DNA of 64,000 nucleotides, from the NCBI GenBank assembly GCA_965153455.1, contig OZ234494.1, positions 26,093,354 to 26,157,353 of the forward strand, given 5' to 3'. Below, piece by piece: positions 36,070 to 48,250 of this stretch (the stretch's first letter is position 1; every line of letters begins with the position of its first letter). A program made the position numbers and the translations under genes. The stretch comes from Sphagnum compactum (lineage: Eukaryota; Bryophyta; Sphagnopsida; Sphagnales). The notes below the pieces were generated by a model. The model made no database searches and was not told the DNA's origin. It saw nothing but the letters and a program-made list of their open reading frames with translations.

Positions 36070-38645
36070 GGGGCTGTGATTTGCATCTGGTGTGGGTTCA
36101 AGTGCAAATGCGGTAATCTTCTGGGTGAACTCAAGTTATGGTTTCATCCTGTGAATCAAATTTTTGCAGCAAATTTTGGCCTCCTGCTGGTTTCCTCGCA
36201 AAACAAGCTCTAATCAATGCTCTGTGAAATTGGGTATGAAGACAACAACATAAACTTGTGAAGACTGTTGTAGTTTTGCAACAACACTCAAAAAGCAAGA
36301 GGGAACCCCCTTGATCAGTTGTTGTGCATTACAAGATCAGCACACCAACACTATCGAAACTAACAAAGTCACACAAATAAACAACTGCAAAGAGTCTCAA
36401 ACTTGCCACAATAGTTGACCCTTTTAGTAGCGTAGGAGGAATGGCAACTCAAATCTCCAAAGAAAGAGATAATAAATGTACATGGCCTGTTGAAGCATGA
36501 GATCGGAGAATGGCAAGTTGGTGATTTTACTGGTGTAGGGAGTTTTGCATCTCAAGGGAGCAAAATTGTTGAATGTGTAGTGGGGCTTATGAATCTACCG
36601 ATTACAAAACACCTTACCCCCCTCCCCCCCCCCCCCCCCCCCCGGTCTTGGACATCAAGCAGCAAGTATGACAATACTCGGAGTTCATACTCTACGTGAT
36701 CACCTTAGCTGTGAAAGGACATGACATTGGCATTGCTGGAGCTTGAGCTACTGATGATGAAGGAGGAGGAGGAGGCTTGGGTTTGGAGTCATAGTCTGCT
36801 ATTGCTGGGATTCATTGCTTTCTTTCATTTATGTGAGAAGAATTGCCCACAACCCACAACAATGTTTCTAGCCATTCCACCCAAAGACCACAAGAACATA
36901 TCAAATCTAAATTCATAATTCACAATGCACAATTGCCAACTCGAGGTGAGAGTAATATGTACTCTGCAGTACTGAGTTTTTGCAATCTAGAAATGCAACA
37001 GGATGCAAAAGACAACTCTTTCAAATCACCCATCTCCACCAGGGTTTTTTTGGGGTCAATTTTGTGAGATTGAAAATTTGGCAAATTTCTCCTGAAACAT
37101 TTAGCAAGTTCAGTCAAATTTGCACTAGAAAAACAAATATTTTCCAGGAATTTCCCAATTTCAAATGACAAAAAAATTTGTTGAAAAAAAATATTCACTG
37201 ATCTCCACCTCTCTTGAGTCTTTAATCTTTTGAATAATGAAGAAATTGTCTTAAAAAGGGGAAAAAATGTATTATTTGAGACAAAATTACACGACAAAAT
37301 AGTTGATCAAGTCATCATCCCCTTTTGCCCAAACACACAACTTTTGTGCAAGTAGGAAAACTATTCCTCCTAATTCTCCTGTGGTGTTTTTTTGGGTGTG
37401 AAAACTGCAAATTGCTGGAGACTGAATCTGTGATACTTATTGGAGTCTGGAGCTGTTTGAAGTTGAAGCAACTACACCCACCACATAAAACCATCATATA
37501 CAAATGTGTAGCCAGAAATCACACCCTGTTCTCTCCATCACCACTTCATAACATGAAAAGCATTAATATGTGTGCATAATAAGCTTTCCCTTTTAAACTG
37601 CGAAAGCTTTTCTAAACCATTTTTTTAGTTTAAGAAAGTTGGTCTCCTTGAAGAGGTGCAAAAGTCATATATTAAGTGAATTGTGGATTCTAGTGCGGGG
37701 TGGTACATAACCTCTTGTTCAGAGGTTCTTGACCTTCTTCTGATTTGTCCTCCACTCTACATTCACCAAGCATAACCTGTCACCCTTCCTTCCGTTTCTG
37801 TACATACATCATGCAGACTCACATGACGTCCTCGGATACGAGTTTTTCATCCATTGAGAGGAGAGTTTACATGATTTTTTCATCCATCTACAGGAAGGGT
37901 TCCATGATTTTTCATCCATCAACTTGAGAGTTCTGTTGTTGCTCTCGGACCTCCAAAGGGCACGTTATGTCTGGTAACCAACAACCTCAAGCCGGTTACG
38001 TAGTCCATAACTGGTTTCCCAAAGGGAAGGACCGCACCCCATTGGACAGTTAGGCAACGGTTATAACCCATAACCCTCTGTGTGCACCAACTATATCTCT
38101 GTGAGTCTCTTGTAACTTGCGCCGTGCACTCTTTAATTGTGAGAATGATGACCATTACCCATCTGCCATTTTTTATTTGTTGTTACGAACCGCTTATGTC
38201 TGTAACCAGCTCTCAAGTACACTGGTTACTGGAAATAATTCCGACACCCTTTGTGCCTGAATTATTTGTGGTAACCACCAACGTCCTCCTCTCTCGCTGG
38301 TTACGTGATCCTTAATCAATTAGATCAATCTGCATGTATTGGAACCTACTGAAACTCATAACCCACTTTCTAATCATTCCTGTAGTTTGGTTCTATTCCA
38401 TTCTTCCTCTACTAGTTGATATGCACAGCAAAACTACAAGTCAAAATAAGTCATGGATGGATTCAGTAGGTGAAAAATATAGTTAGTTTGCTTGCCCTCT
38501 GGCAAACAAGTGCCAGGCTCCCCTCCAAGAATGTTTTCCTTTCAAGACAAGGAAGAAGATATTATAATAGGGGAATGGGGAGACACTCACTCCCCCCCCC
38601 CCCCCCAATATTCTTTTCTTTGTTGCTTGCTGATGATGAAGCCTC

Positions 38646-38671
38646 TGAGAGAGAGAGAGAGAGAGAGAGAG
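38646..38671. repeat. (GA)n microsatellite
   Basis: About 13 uninterrupted GA units. Confidence 0.9.
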
Positions 38672-40516
38672 TATGTATACCTTATGATGCTGCAGGGGCT
38701 TCTTCTTTTTGTGAGCCAAGAAGTAGTAGTAGTACAATGCTCAGGAATAAAGGAACACACTTAGTGTTGGCTGGTTTCTTCGGGTACTGGGTCAGTTCCT
38801 GAAGCAGCAGACTTGGGTGGGGCGAGGGGGTTTGTTTGTTTCAAAGGACAAAGCATTTCCTCAGTCTCCCCCCTTCCCTTCCATTCATGAATTTATCAAA
38901 AGAGACATGAATGAATCATGATAAGAATCCAGCAATTTTTTTTGTGCCAGGACACAAAGCCAAGCCGAGGAGCCAAGGCAGCCAGCCCCACATACTTACT
39001 TTCTGTCTGATGAAGGAGAACATCACCACCATCACCACCACCACATGCAATTGCACTCCTCCAGAGGCAAAGTAAGTATTTTTAAATTACCACAAATAGG
39101 GGAAGGGTAGTATGTAGTAGAATCGTCCCAGAGCAAGTTATCCTCCATAATTAGTGTTGTCAGTGTGATTGGCTGATTATCTGTCTCTCTCTCATTGGGT
39201 TTAGAGGACTAAAATCTCCTCATTATCAGTCTCACCTTTCTGATCTTCCCTTTCATCAAGGTTGCCTTTGTTTCTTTTTTTGTCTCTGACATCTCTCTCT
39301 CTCTCTCTCTCACAGTTGTGGGGGAAATGGGACTTCCAAAATATCATTGCAACATGCATGAATTACTTCTACTACCCTCTTACTCCTTTCACCTAACCAT
39401 AAATCTTGAATGCACAATGCAATTTCCTTCTTTTTTTTGGGTTTGACATTTTGTACCACAATGTGTCGCAAAATATAATAATTTCCCATATAGAAACCCT
39501 GTCTTTTGTATATAGAGAAGGATTATGGTATTAGCATAGATCATACACACAAATATATAGGGTCTTTGGAATAGGCATGTCCCTCCTCCGGGTGAAACAA
39601 AAAGCCTATTTGGCCAATGAGATTACACGAATGAGGAGCTTGAATTGTTTTGAGGAGGAGTTCACGGCAATAAACCGGCACTACCATAGTACCTAGGCCA
39701 AAAGTTTCAACAACCCATTGTTGAATATTTAATTAATTTTCAAAACCTCAATTCGACTACTTTTTTTAGATTATTTTTATATTAAAAAAGCGTTGAGATA
39801 TTAATTAGTAAATCAATAATTAGCTAGAAACCAGGATCAATTGCAATTTCATGAACATAAAATTGCGTAGTTTACTTTTCAAATAATGAAAGAGTCATTA
39901 TTACTCTCTCCGACATCAAGTTGTTAACTTATTTTCTCATGTACACATATTATTCAGACAGTCACTTGATTTCTTTGTGAAAGTAATAAACAAAACCCAA
40001 TGAATGGGAGAAAAAAAAAGACAATGAAAAAAAAATATAAAATATAAACATATTATTATATTGGTGTTGTTTGTTTTGGGTTGGTTGACATTTAGTGCTA
40101 AAATGTGTTTGGGTGTGACTGAGCAGGACACAAATGTAGCTGTCCTGAAGAGAACTTGAATAATTGTCTTTTGCCTTTGTCAAACTTAAGTTGAAGGTTA
40201 TGTAACTCATCATTCCAGTGATCAAACCCTCTCCCTTTCCTTGTCTACTATACAAGCACTAGGCAACATACACTCACATTCTCCTGCAATCTTCAGACCT
40301 TGGGTACTCTGGATTATGGAGGTGGGGCTATTCTTCACTGCTGATGGTCATGAATATAGTTGATGAAAATAGATGAGTTGTGGTGCTGAAGAATGTGGTA
40401 TAAGTAAAGCTTCCCATTCTGATGACTTAGAACCAACCCTAAACCAAAGTAGCTTTCGGAGTGTTAAATTGAAATTTTGGTTTTGCTGGCTATGAACAAA
40501 GTGCAAAGCGCATACC

Positions 40517-40522
<6 letters not shown>

Positions 40523-40548
<26 letters not shown>
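40523..40548. repeat. (TG)13 microsatellite
   Basis: Thirteen uninterrupted TG units. Confidence 0.9.
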
Positions 40549-40550
<2 letters not shown>

Positions 40551-40700
40551 CTAAGAAATCGGTCAGCTCTGGAGCAATTTTTGATTGTGTGTATTCATGA
40601 GCAACATATGCATCTGAAGACAAAGGAAACAAACCCAAAAGAAAAGCTCAGGAAATAATCATGTGGAGTGCTACAAAACACTATTGCACAGTTCTGGGTC

Positions 40701-43700
40701 GAGGAATGACCCAATAATATAAGGAAATGGATGTTTCAGAACGATACTATGTCCTCACAATTCATGCCCCTGTCGTTAGACTAGCTCAAAAATGATAATC
40801 AACACAATTAAAAACAAGCACCTCATTGTATAATGGCATTACCCTTTGTCACATGTTCAAGCAAAAGCATTACGTACAATGAAATTATGTGATGCAATTA
40901 GATAAATTGAATGCACGATGAATAAGTTTATGATATGTCCAAAAGGTCTCACTTGTTCATTGTTCATATGAAGTGTTTAACCAAATATGAAGTGTTTTGA
41001 TCAAGTTGTGAACCATATATCATTACACTTTGTTGATTGAGTAAGAAACATTAGAAATATCAATTTGAAAACTCGACTTACAAACCAAACTAAATGAATC
41101 AAACTCAAGTGTATTAAATTTTTTAAAAGTTTAGTGTTTGAAAACTTAATGTCTAAAACCTCAATGTTTGAAAACTTAGTGTTTAAAATTGTTTGTCAAC
41201 TCCATGACCTGTCCAGCTTTTTCATTGCGTATCTCTTCAACAAAGTTGTCTGACTAATAAAAAATAAATTGATATCACATAGGAAGCACATAGACAATTA
41301 TCATATCACAAACTAGTAGAATATCCTTTATGTTTTTACCATGGCCTAAACTAGCTAACATTTTTTCATTGCAAGAAAAAATGACATCAAACTACTTTGT
41401 TGCTATCTTTGTGTCCATTCTTTTGTTCAATCCTCCAAAGTATGTTTCATTTTTGTCTCAAAAAATATGATTACTTATTTCAAGTGCAAAACATTACTTG
41501 TATTGATGGTCCATTGTTTCCATCTTATGTTCTATGACTACGACAAAGAATAATCAAGAATCTTAACCCAATACTAAATATCTCTAGATATATATTTATG
41601 ATTAAAGTTAAAACTTTTCTTTTATTCTTTTGATTTTTAACATAAACATTACTTCAAAATGTAGTTGCAACATGACTTCAAACTTGTATGTATAACTTTT
41701 GTAAGACTGCAAACTTGATAGCCTAAAAAATAAAACTTGAAGAAGACCCACTCTATTAAGTAAAACTCTCAAAAATTACAAGAGAAAGGGTAATCTTCAA
41801 TGATTACCATGGGGAAAACAATTTTGCCTTCCAACATAAAATCAAGAAATTACGATGAAAAACAAAACAAACAAAGATTCTCAATTATCCATATGGGAGG
41901 TAGGAAGGTAACTACCTTCCAACCCACATTTAAATACTTCTAAAAGTTGTTGGTCCAACAAACCAACAAACCATTGCCCTCCACCTTGCTACTTGCATGT
42001 AATGATGTTGTTACTTTCCATTGAACTACTTGCAAATTACCTTACCATTAGTTACCTTCTAGCAAGCTTTCATGTTCTGGAAAGCTAGTTGAGATGTAAC
42101 CCAAGTTAGAAAGTCAACTAATCTCAAATTTGTAGTATTCTACATCAAACTACAACAAACTATTATTACTTTAGAAGGAAAGTGAAGCAAGAATAAAGAA
42201 AACAAAAAAAACAAAATGCCCCCACATGATACACATTTGTTTTATAATATTTATGCACATTTGCATTTCATACAACATTTTTCCCTTTCACACTATGAGA
42301 ACTTGTGTTTGTGGAAACTTCATTATCGTATAACTAAAACTTTGAAACAACTAATATTCAACTACACTACAACTATCCCATGGAAATATGATAAATTAAA
42401 AAATAAAATTCCATGTTAAAAGTTCATGGAATTATATTGTAATTACATATTAGTCCCAAAACGGACCCCTATATGGATGATGGTACATATTGTATATACA
42501 ATTTTGATCAACCATGTTTGACTTTGTTAATAAGTTACATGAAAGTCACACGTGATAACTATAATACAGTTGGACTAAATGAAACATTCATTAGCAAATT
42601 TATTTGCAACTATTATATTGGATCTTTGTGCAACTATTCAATTATTAGCTACAATAATTATTGGTATAAGTATAGATATTTTATTAATATTATTATACGT
42701 TAGTATCTAGATTCTAGATTAATATTCTATATTATTTCTTATTAATTATGAATTATAATAGTTAGTGTACCTAGTAGATAAACTGTGTGAAGGTAGAACA
42801 ACCCATCACCAATCATTGGTTGATGCCTAAATAATTTTGAACATTTATTGTTTCTTATTTCTTTTTTGTGATGTAAAACATCATAGGAATTTCAAGCTAA
42901 GCTTTACATTATATGTTTCAACTCCAAAGGTAAAAGAACAACATAAAAGAAGCACAATGCATGTCAAAATCACATAATGTGGTTTTTCAGAAAATGACCT
43001 TTTATTTTTAAATTTCATATCTTCCTTGTTTCTAGTTTGTTTTCAACGATTTAAAGTGAATGGGGTGCACCAAATAAGATTTACATTAACTATTCGAACT
43101 CAAAACATAAAATAACATCATAAAAAAGCCATGAATAAGAAGAATGTGTGGAATTTTAAAATGTAAATTAAGTTGGTGACTCAAACATTGACCCCACTTA
43201 CTTTTGACCACCATTTTTTCCCCATTTTTTTCTTTTTGAATAATCTAAACAAGTTTGCATGCACCAAGTCAAGATTTAACCTTTTGCACTTAAGAGGCAA
43301 AAAAACAATGTATTAGGATTTCAAATTCTTTAAAAGCTAAAATGTTTGTTCACTGGCATGTCTTGTAATAATTGCAAGTGAGTTGTAATTAAGATTCAAC
43401 TAATTTTTTTAATTCCATATTGTTTGTCCTACCTTTCAAATTTGTAAAATATATAGTTAAGTGCATTAGGAGTATTAAAAAAAAATGACATTTGGAATAA
43501 GCCACTAAAAAAAATTTGACTCTAAAAATTTAACCCAAAATAAAATAGGATTATTCCAAATGACCTACCTACTTAACCGAAATCTACTTATCTATCTACC
43601 TAAACCTAACTACCTATTGAATTTGACCTAAGTGTCATGTCTCAACATTTTATCTGCCTTAAGTTGAATAATCTAAATTAAATTAATAAATACTAAATAT

Positions 43701-46076
43701 TGAAATAAATTTAGAATTGCCATGTGTCCATTGATGATGTGTTAGCACGTCATTGCCATGTCATCACATTATTGCTTGTATAGTTGCAACACATTGGCAC
43801 AATAGTTGCAACATAGTTGCACAAGTTATATATGTATATAATTTCATATATAGTGAATTGTGTTGTTGCAACTCTTGCAATTTGTTTGACAACACTCAAA
43901 TTATAAAAATATGTTAAAGTTGTAAACAGTCATTGTAACTCAAAACAACAACTAAAACCCAGTTGCTAGCTTAGTTAGAGAACACTTATTTTGCCATAAT
44001 GTCATTCCTTCAAAATTTCAAACGAAAAATGATAGGGGTCCATCTTCAAATCCCCCTTTCACAAAACCACACAAGGTCCACACTTCTCCCACCAATATAG
44101 GCTCTCTTATCCTAATTCATTCATAAATATTTCCTAATGATTGATAAACAAATACCAATCACCCATATCAATGGGCCAATTAATCCTTATGGCTTCATCC
44201 ACAAGATAGACTAAAGGACAATAAACAATCTACCTTTAGTAATTATCTAGTCACTAGGATGTTCATTCGACTAACTAGTATAGGTGGAATTTCTACCTTT
44301 AACAACTTTAATGTTGACATTCATGAATTTTGTCTATTTGACTAGGGATCGTACATTCTCAAGTTGGAGAATAGGATCCTTAATGTTAGTTTTTTTTTGA
44401 GAATTTGACCCATTTTGTTGTAGACCCATTGTTTATTAGTTCCAGCAACAACATGCAAATGTAAATTGCCCAAGATCTTAATATTAATGAAGTCTCATAC
44501 GTTTAGGTTTTGGCAATGTAAATACCTTCGATTGCCTTCACCTCCTTCATGGATCTTTTACGGTGCACCTCTATTAGTTGTGGCACTCATTATATCAATA
44601 TTTTTGATGAGTTCCTTATAAGGGGCACCACTTGTGCAATGACGAATGTTGATGGAAATGACGTATGTTGGGTTAGTGAATGTCATGGTTACAAGCATTA
44701 CCATTTATGACCATGTTGATTATGGTGGTGGTGCAATTTTTTGTTGTTACCAAGATTATGCTTATAGTAGATCCTATTGTTCATGTTGATAATCATGTTT
44801 GTGTTCATCATAGTTAAAAAGTTATACTTGATCCCTTAATTATACCTTGTTCAATTTTTCACAATGGTTAATGTGGTCAACATCATGGTCATGGCCTTTA
44901 TGATGAAGACCTTGGATAATAATGTGATTGTTACCATGATGGTGATGATCATGTTTTTCAACCTTGAACATTGTGCAATCTTGTGAATGAACAAGATCTT
45001 TGTTTGATTTGACTCCATGGGGCTAAGGTTTATGGTCATGGGTAGACACATGAAAATGCGTATAGGGACCACCATGATGATGATGAGTTTTTTTGAAAAA
45101 AGATCAAACCGATAACATTGACCAAAAACCTTTTGGAACAAAAACCATCAGTAGGCTATTCAAATTTCAAAAGGGTCAAGGGTTCTTTCCAACACCTCTA
45201 GCATGATCAATGAGGCAACTAGTTGTGTTTGCCCCATACATGCTTAGTAAAACCTAAAATCATACATGCATATTTACTATCCTAGGGCAATTATAAATTT
45301 GTATGACATAAAATGCAACAACAATACAAACAAATTAATCAATTACAATTTAATTTCATTATGATTTTTGTTATTAAACCTTCATTAAAGCCTTATTGAA
45401 GCTTTTAAATAACATCAAATTGATTAAAAACGTTTATATTTCAAACAAAAAATTTATATCAAAATTTTAATTTATTTTTAAATTGATGCGTTTTATTTTA
45501 ATCAATTCTTGCATAAGCTTTCAAATAAATTTCTTTACAATCTCATTTTAGTAAGATTTAAAAGAATTGAAGCTATCATTTGTATGTTTATCAAACAAAT
45601 TTCATTTAAACAGTTAGTCATATGAATTTTGTTTACATTTCATAGTGATATGAAACCTCGTTATACAGAAAAGGAAATGACAACCCAAAAAACTAATGAT
45701 ATAAAGACATGATTAAATCAATTACCCAACATTCATATTTTGAAAAGAAACCCAACAAATAGATGGGAAGACTTCAAAACAACCCATCAATTGGATGGAT
45801 GCACCCAAAATCCACACATGTGTGTTCATTAGCTTGGGGCAATAACCAAAATAAAAAGGACTTCATTTGCGTGCTAAAGATGATTTCAAACCTCCCATAC
45901 CTATAATTGAACTTGGAATTGTTTTAAGATCGCGCTAATCTTCTTGGTTTTAACATCTTGAACAATGAAAAACAACACAATCTTGAATAAATATTTATTG
46001 GACCTAAGTGCTGGACCTTTAAGGAGGTATATGATATGAAGGTTGATTTGCAAAAACATGAAGAGAATTGAACCTA
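40701..46076. other. AT-rich intergenic DNA, no gene recognised
   Basis: Strongly AT-rich with only short frames. A roughly 34-bp near-duplication lies near 41129-41190. At 44700-45100 the minus strand, read across frames with stops, gives His-rich fragments (HHHHG, HDHHHHG, HKGHDHD). This could be a decayed His-rich coding region or a CAT/ATG simple-sequence effect; I cannot decide. Confidence 0.5.
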
Positions 46077-46860
46077 ATAGATGAGTAGAGGGATGGACTT
46101 CATTAGGTCTCACCTTACAATGAAATTACCATGTGACTTTATATAAAAAGCTAAGATATGACCACGGTGAAATGATCCATACTACAACTCCTAAGTACCA
46201 TCTTCCTAAAGTGTCCACTTGTACTACTGTATCTTCTTATTTATCCTTGCCATTAACTTTCCATTGAATACATTAAGGTTATACACAACTCCTTTGGCCT
46301 CTTTCTTTACCACCAACTCCATGTAGCTTGTCATCTTGAACAATGAACCCAAGTATTCCCCATGTACATATTGAGCATTTTGTTCATTGACACACATGAA
46401 ACATTTTTAGGGCTAAAATTAAACCATGAATGTTTGGAAAAATGAAAAATGAAAACTTCATTGCAAGAGACAAACCATTGTGAAGCTTTGGTAGAACATG
46501 TACTCCCAACACAACAATACAATTGAAATCATTATTGAGGGAACAAGTAATAATTAATGGAACACCCATTTTCATGAAGATCCAATGCAAACGATGAAAT
46601 GATTTCAAATGTCTTGTCATCAATTAAGTGTGCATAGTGGGTTTCCATATCTTCCCCATTTGAACATGAATCAAAGTATTTGGCATAACATATTGCAAAT
46701 GTGTGAGAATGTTAAATTGGTGGGTGATCTGGCGTGGATGTTCACCAAGAGGGATTGTATGGATTTGGAACCTTTGAATGTCATTAATTGTGCCAATTAT
46801 GATCTCCCCTTCCTTACTAACTACCAAGTTGAACACCATACACAAAAGATGTGTTTATCA
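46077..46860 (-). pseudogene. DDB1: DDB1 pseudogene fragment (damaged-DNA-binding protein 1)
   Basis: About 260 codons in DDB1 order, with frameshifts and stops. At 46845-46760 the fragments VSKEGEIIIGTINDIQR and HTIPLGEHPRQ match the DDB1 region read as GTIDDIQKLHIRTIPL. Next, in other frames, come DDKTFEIISSFALD (from 46627) and VVLGVHVLP (near 46520). From about 46320 a single frame with five in-frame stops gives KKEAKGVVYNLNVFNGKLMA, INKKIQ, YKW, GHILAFYIKSHGNFIV and DLMKSIPLLIY, ending near 46077. DDB1 is the WD-propeller adaptor of CUL4 ubiquitin ligases; this copy cannot make protein. I see no intron-like gap over the aligned stretch, which favours a retrocopy, but no poly(A) tract lies at its 3' break, so that is inference. 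Confidence 0.85.
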
Positions 46861-47837
46861 AGACATATAGACCTTCACCCATACTTGTGTCCTTACTATC
46901 TTTTAGCTTTCAGCATTTTGTTATGATCTCACCTAATTTGACTAAGAGAAAAGATCCACTATAACAAAACAATGAATATCTTTTACAACTTGATGCAAAG
47001 AAAAAAAATCGCAAGCCACAAGGGAACGTAAATAGTTTATGTTTTTGGGCAAATGATGACACACCTAAGGATGACGCCCAAATTGCCATGTTGTTATTGC
47101 TTCAATATATTGTGAAGTGAATGTAACCTGAATGTGATGAATTAGAAGATAGGGGAACAAGAAACTTTAGCTCACCCTTGTGACAATAAACTGATCCAAT
47201 GTTGATTGCCACAACAAGTTGTAAAAGACATGTTTTAATGCTTTGCATCATCATTTGTCATAAGCACTTTCCCAATTGATAACAAATTTTCTCGAATTTT
47301 GTTTTTTGATTTACAACAAATGGAGGTGGATGTCTTTCCCAAAGGAATATATTGACTTCAAATGGAAATGGGGAAACTTCAAGGAAAGGGTTTTTTTTTT
47401 TTTTTTTTTGGGAAATTAAATTAAATTATATTATATTTTGCATTATTCATACAACTTCTCCTTTGCAAATTATGCTATGAAAAAGTTGTACTTATTTAGG
47501 TCAAAAAATTGAATTCTAATTGAATTATTTTCCACAAGTAAAAAACTTATTTGATTTTTGCCACGCTTATTATTACATTTTTTATATTGGAGAGAGAATT
47601 CCAACATTGATGTTATTTGCAAGAGAATTTGTGCAATGTGAATTTGGAAAACATTTTGGCATGTTCAAAAAAGTCCTTATTTCAGTGCTTAAAGAAAGAT
47701 CTGGTAGTATTTTAAACGGCCCAGATCCATTTGAGAAGGAGAGGGAGGAGGAGGAGAAGGAGGAGGAGGCACCTTCTTCATAAGCTTCCTCCAAAAAAGA
47801 GGAAATCCTACCCACACTTCTTTGTTTTTTTTGGCTA
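46861..47837. other. Intergenic DNA between the DDB1 relic and the p24 promoter
   Basis: AT-rich, with a T19 run at 47391-47409. An 87-codon plus frame (47520-47783) ends in a Glu-rich tail caused by GGAGGA repeats and has no family match. DDB1-like sequence was looked for here and not found convincingly. Confidence 0.5.
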
Positions 47838-47916
47838 CAAGAATTTGGCTATTTTGAAAAATATTTTTCTTCCTCACTAATGGCTATTGAAAACCTCCAA
47901 AATCACTTCATTTTGA
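47838..47916 (+). repeat. Dispersed repeat, copy 2, in the p24 upstream region
   Basis: Partner of 16400-16476. TGGCTATTGAAAACCTCC starts at 47881. It lies about 335-413 bp upstream of the p24 start codon. Confidence 0.75.
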
Positions 47917-48087
47917 AATATTTAATTTTTTTTTTGAAATTTCGCTATTTGGTGATTTTTTTTTTTCCAATAGAAAAGAAGGTTGCTCACTGGTAAGGAT
48001 AGTACTTATTCTAAAATATTAATACAGAATTTTCAAAGCAAAGAAAGGCCCCAAAATACAAAGGAAAAACATTCCCCCAAGAGCGCC

Positions 48088-48096
48088 AAACCCTAA
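48088..48096 (+). promoter_or_regulatory. Telo-box (AAACCCTAA) upstream of the p24 gene
   Basis: A single AAACCCTAA about 155 bp upstream of the ATG and just before a GA-rich probable leader (48129-48185). In plants this box is typical near the start sites of housekeeping and growth-linked genes. Function here is inferred from the motif and position only. Confidence 0.5.
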
Positions 48097-48250
48097 TTTC
48101 TGCCTCTGTAGCCGCTTTGCGAGTTTTGGAGAGAGAGTGGAGAGAGAGAGAGGGACGGAGGGAGAGGGAGAGGGAAAGGGAGAGATTGTGTGTATCTGTG
48201 AGGAATTTTTTTTTTTGGGTTGTTGTTAGTTTGGTGAAATAGTGGTAGCT

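Larger units (their letters stand above)
36070..40700. other. Intergenic DNA of mixed composition, no gene recognised
   Basis: Contains a long C run (36617-36643, one interruption), three TTTTTCATCCATC-like words (37840-37920), a C15 run (38592-38606), GA units (38646-38671), CACCAT units (about 39023-39043), CT units (about 39291-39312) and TG units (40523-40548). The stretch 38.4-40.4 kb is less AT-biased and could be transcribed, but I find no protein-coding exon chain. Confidence 0.45.

Noticed and set aside
37726-37736. Eleven bases shared with tasiR-ARF (TTCTTGACCTT)
   Set aside because: The match stops after 11 bases, and no TAS3-like miR390 sites were seen.
38511-38526. TGCCAGGCTCCCC, resembling miR160
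   Set aside because: Mismatch at position 5 and loss of the 3' half; no star strand nearby.
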